Origin: a virus
Length of the DNA: 38,051 nt
Strand: one strand, 5' to 3'
IMG/VR virus record: IMGVR_UViG_3300037297_000093
Span: 1-38,051 of that record
Position numbers and translations under genes: made by a program
The notes under the pieces: model-generated
The model's database searches: none
Told to the model about the DNA's origin: nothing
What the model saw: the letters and a program-made list of their open reading frames with translations, nothing else
In this document: in pieces, positions 23,032 through 31,237 of the stretch
How the letters are laid out: the number at the start of each line of letters is the position of its first letter
How positions within the stretch are numbered: position 1 is the stretch's first letter

Positions 23032-23062
23032 CCCGTCGGAATAGCCACCGGCGGGAATTTTT
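23032..23062 (+). terminator. Terminator at the end of the RNA-rich region
   Basis: CCCGTCGG (23032-23039) pairs with CCGGCGGG (23048-23055), one G-U pair, followed by AATTTTT. It ends the gene-free stretch 22402-23079 just before the ribosome site of the next gene. This supports the stretch being transcribed as RNA in its own right. Confidence 0.75.
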
Positions 23063-23079
23063 AAGAAAGAGGGATTTTT

Positions 23080-23655
23080 ATGGAAATGAAAAAATTAGAT
23101 GTAATGAATAAGATTTCAAAACTTACCGAAGGTAATCCAGGTGCTATGGCTGCTTTATGTGAATTAAACACAATTAGTTATTCATATTTAGAGTATCTTG
23201 AAAATTTTGGTATTAAAGGAACAGATATCTATATTTTATGGAATGATATTTGTGATAGAGATACTAAAAAAACATCCATGTTAATTAATGCAGCTCGTGA
23301 AGGAATATTAAAAATTGATGTTTTAAAAGATGCTTGTTCACGTCAAGATCGATCAGGAAAACAATTAATTGACTTTGAAAATATAATCAATCAATTACCT
23401 AAAACTGATAAGTTAATTATCGAAATTCCTGAAGAGGTTTCAAACGAGATTAAAAATGATCTTGGTTTTGATAATCCTGGTGAATTTGTAAAAACTTTTA
23501 TATTAATATTTCTTAATATAAAAGGTCTTGAAATGCTAAAATTTTCAAAGTGGATTAATTCTGAAAAAGAAAAGATTAATCCTTCTAAGTTTTTTTCTTC
23601 TCTAATGAAATATGCTGCTAAAATTTTAGACATGGCCGCAGAAAAAAAGGAATAA
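23080..23655 (+). CDS. Conserved phage protein, unknown function
   Basis: The ATG at 23080 has AGAAAGAGGGA upstream. The 191-residue product has an N-terminal helical part with ISKLTEGNPGAMAALCEL and YLENFGIKGTDIYILWNDICD, and a hydrophobic middle that is probably a buried helix (FVKTFILIFLNIKGLEML). The N-terminal pattern recurs in phage proteins of unknown role as far as I recall. It begins the replication and recombination half. Confidence 0.6.
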   Translation: MEMKKLDVMNKISKLTEGNPGAMAALCELNTISYSYLEYLENFGIKGTDIYILWNDICDRDTKKTSMLINAAREGILKIDVLKDACSRQDRSGKQLIDFENIINQLPKTDKLIIEIPEEVSNEIKNDLGFDNPGEFVKTFILIFLNIKGLEMLKFSKWINSEKEKINPSKFFSSLMKYAAKILDMAAEKKE

Positions 23656-23680
23656 TTTTTTAAAGAAAGGAAAATATTAA

Positions 23681-24094
23681 ATGGATTTGAAAGAAGCTGT
23701 TGAACAATACAAAGATCAATCAGAAGCCCTTGACGCTGCAAAAGGCGAATTGAAACGGTTAAAAGAAATTTTTGATAATCAAAATGATGTTATATACAAG
23801 ATTATTGAAAACCATTCTGAAAACTGCAAAAACCTTAAAGATGAAATACAAAAACTCGGAAAAGAAGAATTCGAGAAAACAGGAAATAAAAAGCTTTTCG
23901 GTGGCATCGGAATCCAGGAAAGAAAAAGTATTGTATATGATGAAAAAAAAGCTTTTGAATTTGCAAAAGAAAAGGATATGTTTTTATCTTTAGACAAAAA
24001 ATCATTTGAGACAGCTGCCAAAAGCCTAAATCTTGATTTTGTAAAAGAAGAAAAAGAAATCAAGGTAACAATACCAAAAGAAATTAAATTGTAA
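23681..24094 (+). CDS. Coiled-coil protein of the recombination block, Gp157/Gam-like
   Basis: The 137-residue product has a coiled coil over residues 1-65 and then a compact beta/alpha end (LFGGIGIQERKSIVYDEKKA, FEFAKEKDMFLSLDKKSFET, LDFVKEEKEIKVTIPKE). That arrangement resembles siphovirus Gp157-type and Gam-like proteins that accompany phage recombination genes, where Gam-type proteins guard DNA ends from host nucleases. The similarity is of layout, not of diagnostic residues. The ribosome site GAAAGGAAA precedes the ATG. Confidence 0.5.
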   Translation: MDLKEAVEQYKDQSEALDAAKGELKRLKEIFDNQNDVIYKIIENHSENCKNLKDEIQKLGKEEFEKTGNKKLFGGIGIQERKSIVYDEKKAFEFAKEKDMFLSLDKKSFETAAKSLNLDFVKEEKEIKVTIPKEIKL

Positions 24095-24133
24095 TTAAAA
24101 GAGACGTTTTCCCTTTTTTGGCGGGAAGGGGTG

Positions 24134-24150
24134 AACGCCTCCGAAGCGTT
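24134..24150 (+). other. Hairpin preceding the terminator
   Basis: AACGC (24134-24138) pairs with GCGTT (24146-24150) around CTCCGAA. It stacks directly on the terminator stem that follows at 24151, forming part of the folded stretch 24095-24316. Confidence 0.5.
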
Positions 24151-24184
24151 ACCGGTCCGCCGCCTTTTATCGGGCCGGTTTTTT
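24151..24184 (+). terminator. Intrinsic terminator before tRNA-like element 5
   Basis: ACCGGTCC (24151-24158) pairs with GGGCCGGT (24172-24179), one G-U, and runs into TTTTTT. Element 5 begins at the very next base, so the tRNA-like RNA must be made by read-through or from a promoter inside this stretch. Confidence 0.78.
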
Positions 24185-24267
24185 GCCTGGGATGGGTCGC
24201 AGTTGGTTAGCGCCACCGCCGGAGAAAGACCGGCGGGAGATCGTCGGTTCAAATCCGACCCCGGGCA
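24185..24267 (+). tRNA. tRNA-like element 5 with a seven-pair anticodon stem and no U33
   Basis: Acceptor GCCTGGG/CCCGGGC (24185-24191 and 24260-24266), a D-arm with canonical loop AGTTGGTTA, and a T-arm GTCGG, TTCAAAT, CCGAC (24243-24259) are clear. The anticodon arm has a perfect seven-pair stem CCGCCGG/CCGGCGG with loop AGAAAGA (24216-24236). The base at position 33 is G, not U, and the nominal anticodon would be AAA. The D-arm starts late, with extra bases after the acceptor. It looks like a tRNA changed in its decoding arm. A hairpin CCGGT/ACCGG follows at 24274-24286. Confidence 0.65.
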
Positions 24268-24316
24268 GTTTTTCCGGTGTTACCGGATACAGTCAAATAT
24301 TTGGAGGTGTTTGATA

Positions 24317-25378
24317 ATGAATAATCAAATCGTTCCGGCGGTAATCAATACCGCTATTCAAAAACAAAAGATTGATATAAACAACGTCAATCTAATTCTA
24401 CCGACCCAAACCCTGGGGTCAATAATCGGCGAATTCGACCAAGTTTCAATGGAAGTTGTCACAATATCAAGTAATCCAGTAGACCAAGAAGTATTTGACC
24501 TGGGAAAAGGTCAAAAGTGTTTTTCAAAAGTCGCCTTGTTAAAAATAGGAAACGCCCTTGGTATCCAGTGGGATCCGAACACAACGGGAATAATTGAAAG
24601 AGGTGAAAACTTTTGTAGAGCAAGGGCGACCGGAGCAATAAAAAAACCAAATGGAGAATGGATTTCCATTACTGAAGAAAAAGAGATTGACCTTTTGGCT
24701 ATTGAGGAAGAACAGAGAATAAAAGCAGAAGAGTCAGCCGAAAAAGGTATGATTTCAGAATGGAAAACATCACAAAGTGGTAAAAATTATCCTGTTTTTG
24801 AGCCTTTCAAATCTGAAGCTGAAAAACAAAAACACATTGAAATGTCAGTCAGAAAGGCAGTTCTTCCTTATCGAAAATTCAAAGCTGAAAGAGCAATGAC
24901 AGGAGCAAAAGAAAGAGTCATTAAGGCTCTTGTTGCTATCAAGGGGACTTATACAGACAATGAACTTTCCAGGCCGTTCGCTTTTCCTCGAATAATTACA
25001 GATGTTTCAAAAATGCTTAACGACCCAGGATTAAGGCAACACGCAATAAACAAAATGACTGGTTCAGTCAGTTCCATTTTTGGAAGCTCAAGCCCTGATA
25101 CGATGCGGAATGTATCTGAAATTAAAGAGGATATTATTATTGATAATCCAGAGGATGAGATTGACTTTGGAGAAGATGAAATACAAACACCAATAGACCA
25201 TGAAGCTGAAGAAATGAAACACAAAATTTTAGAATGGGCTCACTCTGGCATATTCTCAGAGGAAACAAACAACAAACTTTTTGAAGAGGTTAATAACCCC
25301 GAAGTAACAAAAGAAAGATTGAAAAAGTTAGTTGAAGGATGCCAGAAAGCCTATGATAAAAAGCAGTCTCAAGGATGA
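24317..25378 (+). CDS. Conserved phage DNA-metabolism protein, unknown function
   Basis: The real start is ATG 24317 with TTGGAGGTG upstream; the frame stays open to 24131 only by passing through the tRNA-like element. The 353-residue product has a beta-rich core (QEVFDLGKGQKCFSKVALLK, ALGIQWDPN, RARATGAIKKPNGEW) and the helix HIEMSVRKAVLPYRKFKAERA, followed by a variable acidic tail. I recall this core from a common phage protein near recombinases, but its function is unclear. Position before an SbcD-SbcC gene suggests DNA repair or recombination. A single-strand annealing role is possible but not shown. Confidence 0.6.
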   Translation: MNNQIVPAVINTAIQKQKIDINNVNLILPTQTLGSIIGEFDQVSMEVVTISSNPVDQEVFDLGKGQKCFSKVALLKIGNALGIQWDPNTTGIIERGENFCRARATGAIKKPNGEWISITEEKEIDLLAIEEEQRIKAEESAEKGMISEWKTSQSGKNYPVFEPFKSEAEKQKHIEMSVRKAVLPYRKFKAERAMTGAKERVIKALVAIKGTYTDNELSRPFAFPRIITDVSKMLNDPGLRQHAINKMTGSVSSIFGSSSPDTMRNVSEIKEDIIIDNPEDEIDFGEDEIQTPIDHEAEEMKHKILEWAHSGIFSEETNNKLFEEVNNPEVTKERLKKLVEGCQKAYDKKQSQG

Positions 25379-25527
25379 TAATTATAGAAGAAAATGAAAA
25401 AGGTAGGTTTTATGTAGACAGTGGCCTTTTTCACGTTCAAACACCAAACAATCAAATCAAATCATCAAATAGTGCAATTATAGCCTATGAGATGTTTAAA
25501 AAACTGAAAAGGAAGGTTAAGAAATGA
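25375..25527 (+). CDS. Small basic protein between recombination genes
   Basis: This 50-residue frame is coupled on both sides by ATGA overlaps: its ATG lies in the preceding stop and its stop lies in the SbcD-SbcC start. AAGGATG precedes it. The product (GRFYVDSGLFHVQTPNN in the middle, KKLKRKVKK at the end) is basic at its C-terminus. No family is recognised. Confidence 0.55.
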   Translation: MIIIEENEKGRFYVDSGLFHVQTPNNQIKSSNSAIIAYEMFKKLKRKVKK

Positions 25528-28500
25528 TTAAAATAGCCCATACTGGAGACGTTCACGTCTGCCGGAAATATAAAGACGAGGCTTTCGCCTCATTAAAGAC
25601 GCTAATTGATACGGCTTGGAAAGAGGAAATCAATCTTTTTGTTTTAGCCGGGGATCTTTTTGACGCGTCAATGCAAAATACGGCGGCTGATGGATTTCCA
25701 GAACTTAATAACTTGGTTCAAGAAATGATGAATATTGCTCCTGTTGTAACCGTTTACGGGACCCCTACCCATGACATAATGGGGTGCTATGATGTTTTTA
25801 CTAGGCTTGATGCAAAACATCCTTTTATAATTCTTGAACCTGGAACCGCATATTTTTTGAATAATGATAATAGAATAGATTTCAAATATTCACAAGATGC
25901 AAAATTTTTAATTCTCGGATGTCCTGAACCACAAAAAAATTGGTTTGTTGGGAATAATAAAGCCATGAGCCGCGAAGAGTCAAACCAAGCCATTATTGAC
26001 GGTATGAAAAATATTCTTTTAGGACTTGGCGCTATTCGAAAAGAATATTTACATTTACCATGTTTGATGGTTTATCATGGAAATGTTGCCGGCTCTACTC
26101 TCCAAAACGGCCAATTATTGGGACAATCAGAAATTACAATCGGGAAAGATGATCTTGCCATGATAGGTGCTGATTACTACGCTATTAATCACATACATTT
26201 ATATCAGGAATTATTTCTAAATGCTTTTTATTCCGGCTCAGTTTATCCGGTTGATTGGGGCGAACGTGACCAAAAAGCTTTTAATCTGGTTACATTTGGA
26301 GAAATGGAAAAATGGTTTCCTCCTCATCCAGGAGACAGACCAGAATTCAAAATTGCTTTAAAAAAAATCAATTATCCTCACGCTCCATTAAAAAAGATTG
26401 AAATGTCATTATCTGATTTAAAAAATGGTCTATTTGTTGAATATATGGGTTTTAAAACATGGTTAGAAATTTCATGTAATGATGAAGAGGCCAAAGAAAT
26501 AAATATTCAAAAATGGACTAATGATATTATAAATCTTGGAGCCCTTCCAGGCTCTAAGATAACAATAAGAAAAATTGCCCGTGAAACTGTCCGCGCTGAA
26601 GGAATTCAAACAGCTAAACACCTGAGAGATAAAATAAAAGTATACGCTGAAGCCTCAAGCTTGCCAACGCCGGAAGACTCAATATTTGAAAAAGCCGACA
26701 AACTTGAAAAAGAACTTTATCAAAACGGCTCGAAATTCCATGAATTAAATATCAGAATGAAATCTTTACACCTTCGCGGGGCTATTGGCATCATGAAAAA
26801 GTCAGATAAAGAGGAAATCAAAATTGATTTTGAAAATTATGAGCCTGGCTTGATTGCTTTAATCGGTCAAAACGGAGCCGGGAAAACTACTCTATTAGAA
26901 AATTTGCATCCTTATCCAAGTTTATTGACTCGCTCAGGAAAATTGCAAGATCATTTTCAATTAAGGGATTCATTCAGGGATTTATATTTTATCGACGAAC
27001 GAACAGGAATAGAATACAGGGCCTTTATTCAGATTGACGGTCAAAATCAATCTGGAAAATGTGATTATAATATTTTCAGGAAAAACAATTCTGGAACTTT
27101 TGAGCCTTTGACAAATGGGAGAGCAAAGGATTATGAAGAAAAAGTCAATGAATTATTTGGAAGCTTAGACCTATTCCTCAAATCTGCTTTTATTACTCAA
27201 AAACCGCCGAAGGGAAGCCCGGACTTGTCAGAAGCAACAAAGGGACAAAGAAAAGCTTTATTCCTGGAACTTGCAGGGCTTGAAAAATATCAGAAGTTTT
27301 CAGAAAATGCAAAAGAGAAAAGAAAAAGCCTCGAAGACTCAACCCTCAAAACATCTGGACAAATTGAGGCTTTAAAATTTGACCTTGAGCAAAAAGAAAA
27401 GATTAAAAATGATTTTTATCAAGCCAAAGAAAAAAAAGATTTTTTAATATCTCAATTAGTAGATATTGAAAAAAAAGGTCAATCTTCAAAAGCAGAACTT
27501 GAAAAGCTTGAAAAAGAATCATCAGAGAATGACAAAATTTTATCTGAAATAAAACAGATAAAAGAAAAGATTTCTGAACGGAACGTCGAATTAATTACAA
27601 ATGATAGAGTCATAAAAAATGTAGAATCTTCCCTATTAAACAAAGATGAACACAAAGAAAAAATAGTTTTATTCGATTCTATTTCAAAAAAGCTTAAAGA
27701 TATCTACTCTCAAAATGAAGAGATCAGAAAAAATAATTCTGATTTACAAGATTCATTTTTACAAAATCTTGGTTTTTATGATGATAAGATAAATTTATTT
27801 AAAGAAAAAATTCATGAAAAAGAAATTGAAATAAAAGAAAAATACAATAAATATATAAACGCGCAACAGGAAAAAATAAGAGCAGAAAAAGAAATTGAAA
27901 AACTAAGTAATGAAAAAAACTGTCCTACTTGCGGTCAAGAATTGCCAGAACAGGCAAAGAGAAATATTCAATTAAATATTGTAGTTTTAAAAGATGGTGT
28001 CAAAATAAAAGTTGATAGCTTAGAAATCTATAGCAAAGTAATATCAAAACTAAAGCTTGAAAAACAAGAGCTTGAAAACCAAAAAGCAAATCTTTTAAGA
28101 CCCTTGAACCCTGAATATGAAAACGAAATAGACTCTTCAAAATTTCAATCAGTCTTAGACAAAATCAATATTGAAGAGTCAAGAAAAATTGTTTCTGACG
28201 CCGAGCAAGCAGAATTCATTATTAGCGAAAAGAAAAAAGACAATTTAAAACTTGCATCAGATAACGAATATGACAAAGCGAAGCTTGAAAAATTGATAAA
28301 TAAATATGATGAAAATATACCTCACATTTTAAAAGAAGTGAAAGAAGGCTATGCAAAATTACAAGATGATTATTCAATAAAAAAAGCAGATATAAAAGGA
28401 ATTGAAGCACAAATTGAATTCCTTGAAAAAGCTTTGACTGAAATTTACGATAAATCAAAAAAACTTGATGAACTCGAAAAAGAAACAAGCAAAACAAAAA

Positions 28501-29012
28501 AAGAGATTTCAGAATGGTTATTCCTGGAAAAAGCCTGTGGGCCTGACGGAATCCAGGCGCTTGAACTGGACGCATTAAGCCCAAATATTGAATCAGAGGT
28601 CAATAATATTTTGCGGTCCGCCTATGGTGATCGGTTTTCAATTAAATTCGAGACTACCAGAATCGGAGGTACCGGGAAAAATACCAAACAGATTGAAGAT
28701 TTTTTAATCATGATTAATGATAACGGTCATATTCAGGAACTATCAACGCTATCAGGGGGTGAGGAAGTTTGGATCAAAAAAGCTATTTATGATGCTTTCG
28801 GAATTATCAGGAATCAAAATACAGGCACTAACTTTTTGACGGTTTGCATGGATGAAGCCGACGGATCGCTTGATCATGAAAGCAAACAACAATATTTGAA
28901 AATGGTTCAGGCCTCACACCTTCAGGCAGGGAAACATCATACTATTTTAATTACTCATGACACGTTTATTCAACAGCAAATCGATCAAAAAATTATTATG
29001 AGTGAACTATAA
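25524..29012 (+). CDS. SbcD-SbcC (Mre11-Rad50) single-chain nuclease-ATPase fusion
   Basis: The 1162-residue protein joins two enzymes usually encoded by separate genes. The N-terminus is a metallophosphoesterase: GDVH (8-11), GDLFD (43-47), GTPTHD (79-84, in place of GNHD), YHGN (184-187) and NHIH (222-225). The rest is an SMC-like ATPase: Walker A GQNGAGKTT (448-456), two coiled-coil arms around a zinc hook CPTC (800-803), signature LSGGEE (1076-1081) and Walker B with Asp1110-Glu1111. SbcCD trims DNA ends and hairpins. A fusion would fix one nuclease per ATPase. All main ATPase motifs are present; the third nuclease motif is altered. The frame has no break. Confidence 0.92.
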   Translation: MIKIAHTGDVHVCRKYKDEAFASLKTLIDTAWKEEINLFVLAGDLFDASMQNTAADGFPELNNLVQEMMNIAPVVTVYGTPTHDIMGCYDVFTRLDAKHPFIILEPGTAYFLNNDNRIDFKYSQDAKFLILGCPEPQKNWFVGNNKAMSREESNQAIIDGMKNILLGLGAIRKEYLHLPCLMVYHGNVAGSTLQNGQLLGQSEITIGKDDLAMIGADYYAINHIHLYQELFLNAFYSGSVYPVDWGERDQKAFNLVTFGEMEKWFPPHPGDRPEFKIALKKINYPHAPLKKIEMSLSDLKNGLFVEYMGFKTWLEISCNDEEAKEINIQKWTNDIINLGALPGSKITIRKIARETVRAEGIQTAKHLRDKIKVYAEASSLPTPEDSIFEKADKLEKELYQNGSKFHELNIRMKSLHLRGAIGIMKKSDKEEIKIDFENYEPGLIALIGQNGAGKTTLLENLHPYPSLLTRSGKLQDHFQLRDSFRDLYFIDERTGIEYRAFIQIDGQNQSGKCDYNIFRKNNSGTFEPLTNGRAKDYEEKVNELFGSLDLFLKSAFITQKPPKGSPDLSEATKGQRKALFLELAGLEKYQKFSENAKEKRKSLEDSTLKTSGQIEALKFDLEQKEKIKNDFYQAKEKKDFLISQLVDIEKKGQSSKAELEKLEKESSENDKILSEIKQIKEKISERNVELITNDRVIKNVESSLLNKDEHKEKIVLFDSISKKLKDIYSQNEEIRKNNSDLQDSFLQNLGFYDDKINLFKEKIHEKEIEIKEKYNKYINAQQEKIRAEKEIEKLSNEKNCPTCGQELPEQAKRNIQLNIVVLKDGVKIKVDSLEIYSKVISKLKLEKQELENQKANLLRPLNPEYENEIDSSKFQSVLDKINIEESRKIVSDAEQAEFIISEKKKDNLKLASDNEYDKAKLEKLINKYDENIPHILKEVKEGYAKLQDDYSIKKADIKGIEAQIEFLEKALTEIYDKSKKLDELEKETSKTKKEISEWLFLEKACGPDGIQALELDALSPNIESEVNNILRSAYGDRFSIKFETTRIGGTGKNTKQIEDFLIMINDNGHIQELSTLSGGEEVWIKKAIYDAFGIIRNQNTGTNFLTVCMDEADGSLDHESKQQYLKMVQASHLQAGKHHTILITHDTFIQQQIDQKIIMSEL

Positions 29013-29027
29013 GAAAGGATTTATAAA

Positions 29028-29357
29028 ATGATAAGAAAAACTATTTATACGATTTTAATTTTAATATGGTTATTTGGTTCAATATTTGGTTATAAATGGG
29101 CTTATGATATATCAAGAAATGAAAGCGCATCTATTATAGAATTGATTGCTGCAATTATATTAATAGTATTATGTGGTGTTTCACTATTAATAATATTTGT
29201 TATTTTAATTGCAATTTGTTATTTTTTTATAGAAAAAAAATTATTTCCAGGAATAAAAAACACATTACATGCAATAAACAGGGCGATTGACAAAAAAGAC
29301 AATGAGATTAGGGAATATTTTGAAAATAAGAAAAGGAAAAGAAATGAAAACAGATAA
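29028..29357 (+). CDS. Membrane protein with two helices
   Basis: The 109-residue product has membrane helices at about 7-27 and 38-70 (the latter long and very hydrophobic: AAIILIVLCGVSLLIIFVI) and a basic C-terminal tail (ENKKRKRNENR). AGAAAGGA precedes the ATG. The next gene starts inside its last 14 bases. No family is recognised. It opens a run of small genes, several with membrane helices. Confidence 0.6.
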   Translation: MIRKTIYTILILIWLFGSIFGYKWAYDISRNESASIIELIAAIILIVLCGVSLLIIFVILIAICYFFIEKKLFPGIKNTLHAINRAIDKKDNEIREYFENKKRKRNENR

Positions 29358-29646
29358 ATTCAACGATTTTGTAAAAGATGTTAAATTGTCAGCCGGAAGG
29401 ATTGCCAGGCATAGCAGTGTTACAGAATCGAAAGCAAAAACAGGATATTCAATGAATATTGAAATTACTGAACCTATAACCAAATATTATATCGGTTGCG
29501 GTGTTAAAGAATGCGAATTTCAAAAATTTGGATTTTGCCTATGCACTACTGGTCATTGTTATTCTGAGGAAAATAATCAAGATTATAAAAACATGGATAG
29601 CAGAAAAATTTTATACATGGAAAAGGAAAAGGAGTTGATAGAATGA
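29344..29646 (+). CDS. Cysteine-rich small protein, unknown function
   Basis: The preferred start is ATG 29344 with AAAAGGAAAAGA upstream, giving 100 residues; an in-frame ATG-like start at 29287 would overlap the membrane gene more. The C-terminal half has a cysteine cluster (CGVKECEF, CLCTTGHCY) able to bind a metal ion. The first half is polar and helical. No family is recognised. Confidence 0.55.
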   Translation: MKTDKFNDFVKDVKLSAGRIARHSSVTESKAKTGYSMNIEITEPITKYYIGCGVKECEFQKFGFCLCTTGHCYSEENNQDYKNMDSRKILYMEKEKELIE

Positions 29647-29921
29647 GTGAAAAATATGTGGCTTATTATTCAGCTGAATGCGAATATGAAACTTTTGAAA
29701 CATTCAAAGAGGCTGAAAAATGGCTCCAAGAATGGGATCAGCAAGATGGAATCAGTGAGGAAACTGAGCAAGGCCTTAATTTTATTGCAAAGATTACTCA
29801 CATATCAAAAGTTAAAAAAGTAGAAACCAAAGAAGAGTACATCAAAAGAAATGGAAGCTGGGATTTTAGCGACGATTGGGATTGGCTCGGTGAGGTTGAG
29901 TATATGGAGGTAGAAGAGTGA
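29643..29921 (+). CDS. Acidic small protein, unknown function
   Basis: The 92-residue product is strongly acidic and rich in aromatic residues (YVAYYSAECEYETFETFKEA, WDFSDDWDWLGEVEYMEVEE). It overlaps both neighbours by 4 bases (ATGA, GTGA). Acidic, Trp- and Asp-rich small phage proteins sometimes mimic DNA. That is only a possibility here. Confidence 0.55.
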   Translation: MSEKYVAYYSAECEYETFETFKEAEKWLQEWDQQDGISEETEQGLNFIAKITHISKVKKVETKEEYIKRNGSWDFSDDWDWLGEVEYMEVEE

Positions 29922-30019
29922 CATTACCACAATTTATTGAAATAGCTATAGGCTTTACTTTGTTATATGGCAGTGTAATTTTCATAATTGCTAAGGGCTG
30001 GAAGGGTAAGAGAAAATGA
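29918..30019 (+). CDS. Membrane microprotein, 33 residues
   Basis: GTG 29918 overlaps the previous stop, with TGGAGG ten bases upstream. The frame encodes one membrane helix (IEIAIGFTLLYGSVIFIIA) and a basic tail (KGWKGKRK). Its TGA overlaps the next ATG. Coupling on both sides supports it as a gene. Confidence 0.5.
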   Translation: MTLPQFIEIAIGFTLLYGSVIFIIAKGWKGKRK

Positions 30020-30198
30020 TTATTATACAAATAATAATATTAATCATCATGTGTGCTATTTGTGTAGTAACATTTATTGAAATGATTATAGAGAAAGCTG
30101 ATTTTTTAGAAAAATTTCTCTGTATTGCTGTTTTTATAATAGGAGTGTTAGCTATAATTTACGGTATTGCGGTAGCCACTAAATGGGGCATTATATGA
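30016..30198 (+). CDS. Small two-helix membrane protein
   Basis: The 60-residue product is almost wholly hydrophobic: helix 1 IIIQIIILIIMCAICVVTFI, a short polar turn (EKADFLEK), helix 2 FIIGVLAIIYGIAVAT. Such hairpin proteins can act as holins, antiholins or superinfection-exclusion factors. Far from the lysis block, exclusion seems as likely as lysis. No family is recognised. Confidence 0.5.
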   Translation: MIIIQIIILIIMCAICVVTFIEMIIEKADFLEKFLCIAVFIIGVLAIIYGIAVATKWGII

Positions 30199-30545
30199 TC
30201 GACAAAAAAACACGATTCTTTATAACCGGGATTTTCACACTTCTTGTTGTAATCTTCATTTACATGATTTGGTATACGTCTAACATAAAAATTGAAGCCG
30301 ACAGAGCAAAGCCTAACTATCAATCATATGATATCGAAGAGGGAATTAATATAATGCTAAACGGAGTCAATGAATTAAAAACTGTTCTCTCACAGTATGA
30401 AAAAGAATTGTTCTATTGGAAAAGGCGTATTGATTCTGTTTATCATCGTTATTATCCGAAGGGATCGGCTCAGGATATTGATTCACAGTTCAGGTCAATA
30501 GAGCAAAGGCTTGAAATCTGTAATTTTGGAAGGGAAGGAGAATGA
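30195..30545 (+). CDS. Membrane-anchored coiled-coil protein
   Basis: ATG 30195 overlaps the previous stop and has GGGG six bases upstream; ATG 30183 would add four residues. The 116-residue product has one N-terminal membrane helix (FFITGIFTLLVVIFIYMIWY) and then a helical domain with coiled-coil tendency (NIMLNGVNELKTVLSQYEKE). The topology (short inside, long outside) resembles an i-spanin, so a second spanin-like gene cannot be excluded. It overlaps the methyltransferase gene (ATGA). Confidence 0.5.
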   Translation: MIDKKTRFFITGIFTLLVVIFIYMIWYTSNIKIEADRAKPNYQSYDIEEGINIMLNGVNELKTVLSQYEKELFYWKRRIDSVYHRYYPKGSAQDIDSQFRSIEQRLEICNFGREGE

Positions 30546-31237
30546 AAAACATAGTTCACTTAATTGATAACATTGAATTTATGAAAAACATTCCATACAA
30601 AAATTATGATTTGTCTATTGTTGATCCGCCTTATGGGATAAATTTGAAAGGTAAAAACCCTATAAAGAATAAAAACGATACCAAAGATTTTAATACAAAA
30701 TGGGATAATGCAATACCTGATAAAGAATATTTTATAGAGCTTAAAAGAATTTCAACGTCACAGATAATATGGGGCGGCAATTATTTTTTAGATTATTTGG
30801 GATTCTGTAAAGCGCCTATAATATGGGATAAACTAAACGGAAAATCTATGTATGCAGACGGTGAGATGGCATGGACTAGCGGAGATCTACCACGGAATTT
30901 AAAAATATTTAGACATCAATGGTGTGGAGCATTTAAAGATTCGGAACGAGGTAATATTAATATCCACCCGACACAAAAACCAGTTGCACTATACAAATGG
31001 CTATTAAAAAACTACGCCAAGCCAGGTCAAACAATCTTTGATTCGCACGTCGGTTCAGGGTCAATTCGAATAGCCTGTCATGATATGGGCTTTGACTTTG
31101 AAGGATGCGAAATTGACCAGGACTATTGGCAAGCTCAAGAGGACCGATATAAAAACCATATTTCCCAGCAATCATTATTTGATACAGAAGAAATTCAGAA
31201 ATCAGTTTATGAAGAATGGAGCTTTGATTTTGAATAA
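30542..31237 (+). CDS. DNA methyltransferase, N6-adenine/N4-cytosine, beta-type order
   Basis: The 231-residue product has the catalytic DPPY (28-31), HPTQKP (about 141-146) and then the SAM-binding FDSHVGSGS (about 167-175). The catalytic-before-SAM order marks a class beta enzyme that methylates adenine N6 or cytosine N4. It could shield phage DNA from host restriction. A specificity region of about 100 residues lies between the motifs. Its 3' end overlaps a GIY-YIG nuclease-like gene by about 29 bases, an unusual partner for an orphan phage methylase. Confidence 0.88.
   Translation: MKNIVHLIDNIEFMKNIPYKNYDLSIVDPPYGINLKGKNPIKNKNDTKDFNTKWDNAIPDKEYFIELKRISTSQIIWGGNYFLDYLGFCKAPIIWDKLNGKSMYADGEMAWTSGDLPRNLKIFRHQWCGAFKDSERGNINIHPTQKPVALYKWLLKNYAKPGQTIFDSHVGSGSIRIACHDMGFDFEGCEIDQDYWQAQEDRYKNHISQQSLFDTEEIQKSVYEEWSFDFE

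Noticed and set aside
23779-24252. 157-residue leftward open frame covering the tRNA-like element and terminator
   Set aside because: It runs antisense through clear RNA structures and the coiled-coil gene. Its composition (Ser/Phe-rich) is that of a shadow frame.
24131-24316. N-terminal extension of the gene at 24317
   Set aside because: The extension translates the tRNA-like element; GGAGG and ATG at 24303-24319 mark the true start.
28222-28584. 120-residue leftward frame in the SbcC coiled-coil region
   Set aside because: Leu/Phe-rich mirror of Lys/Glu-rich coiled-coil codons, a typical shadow.
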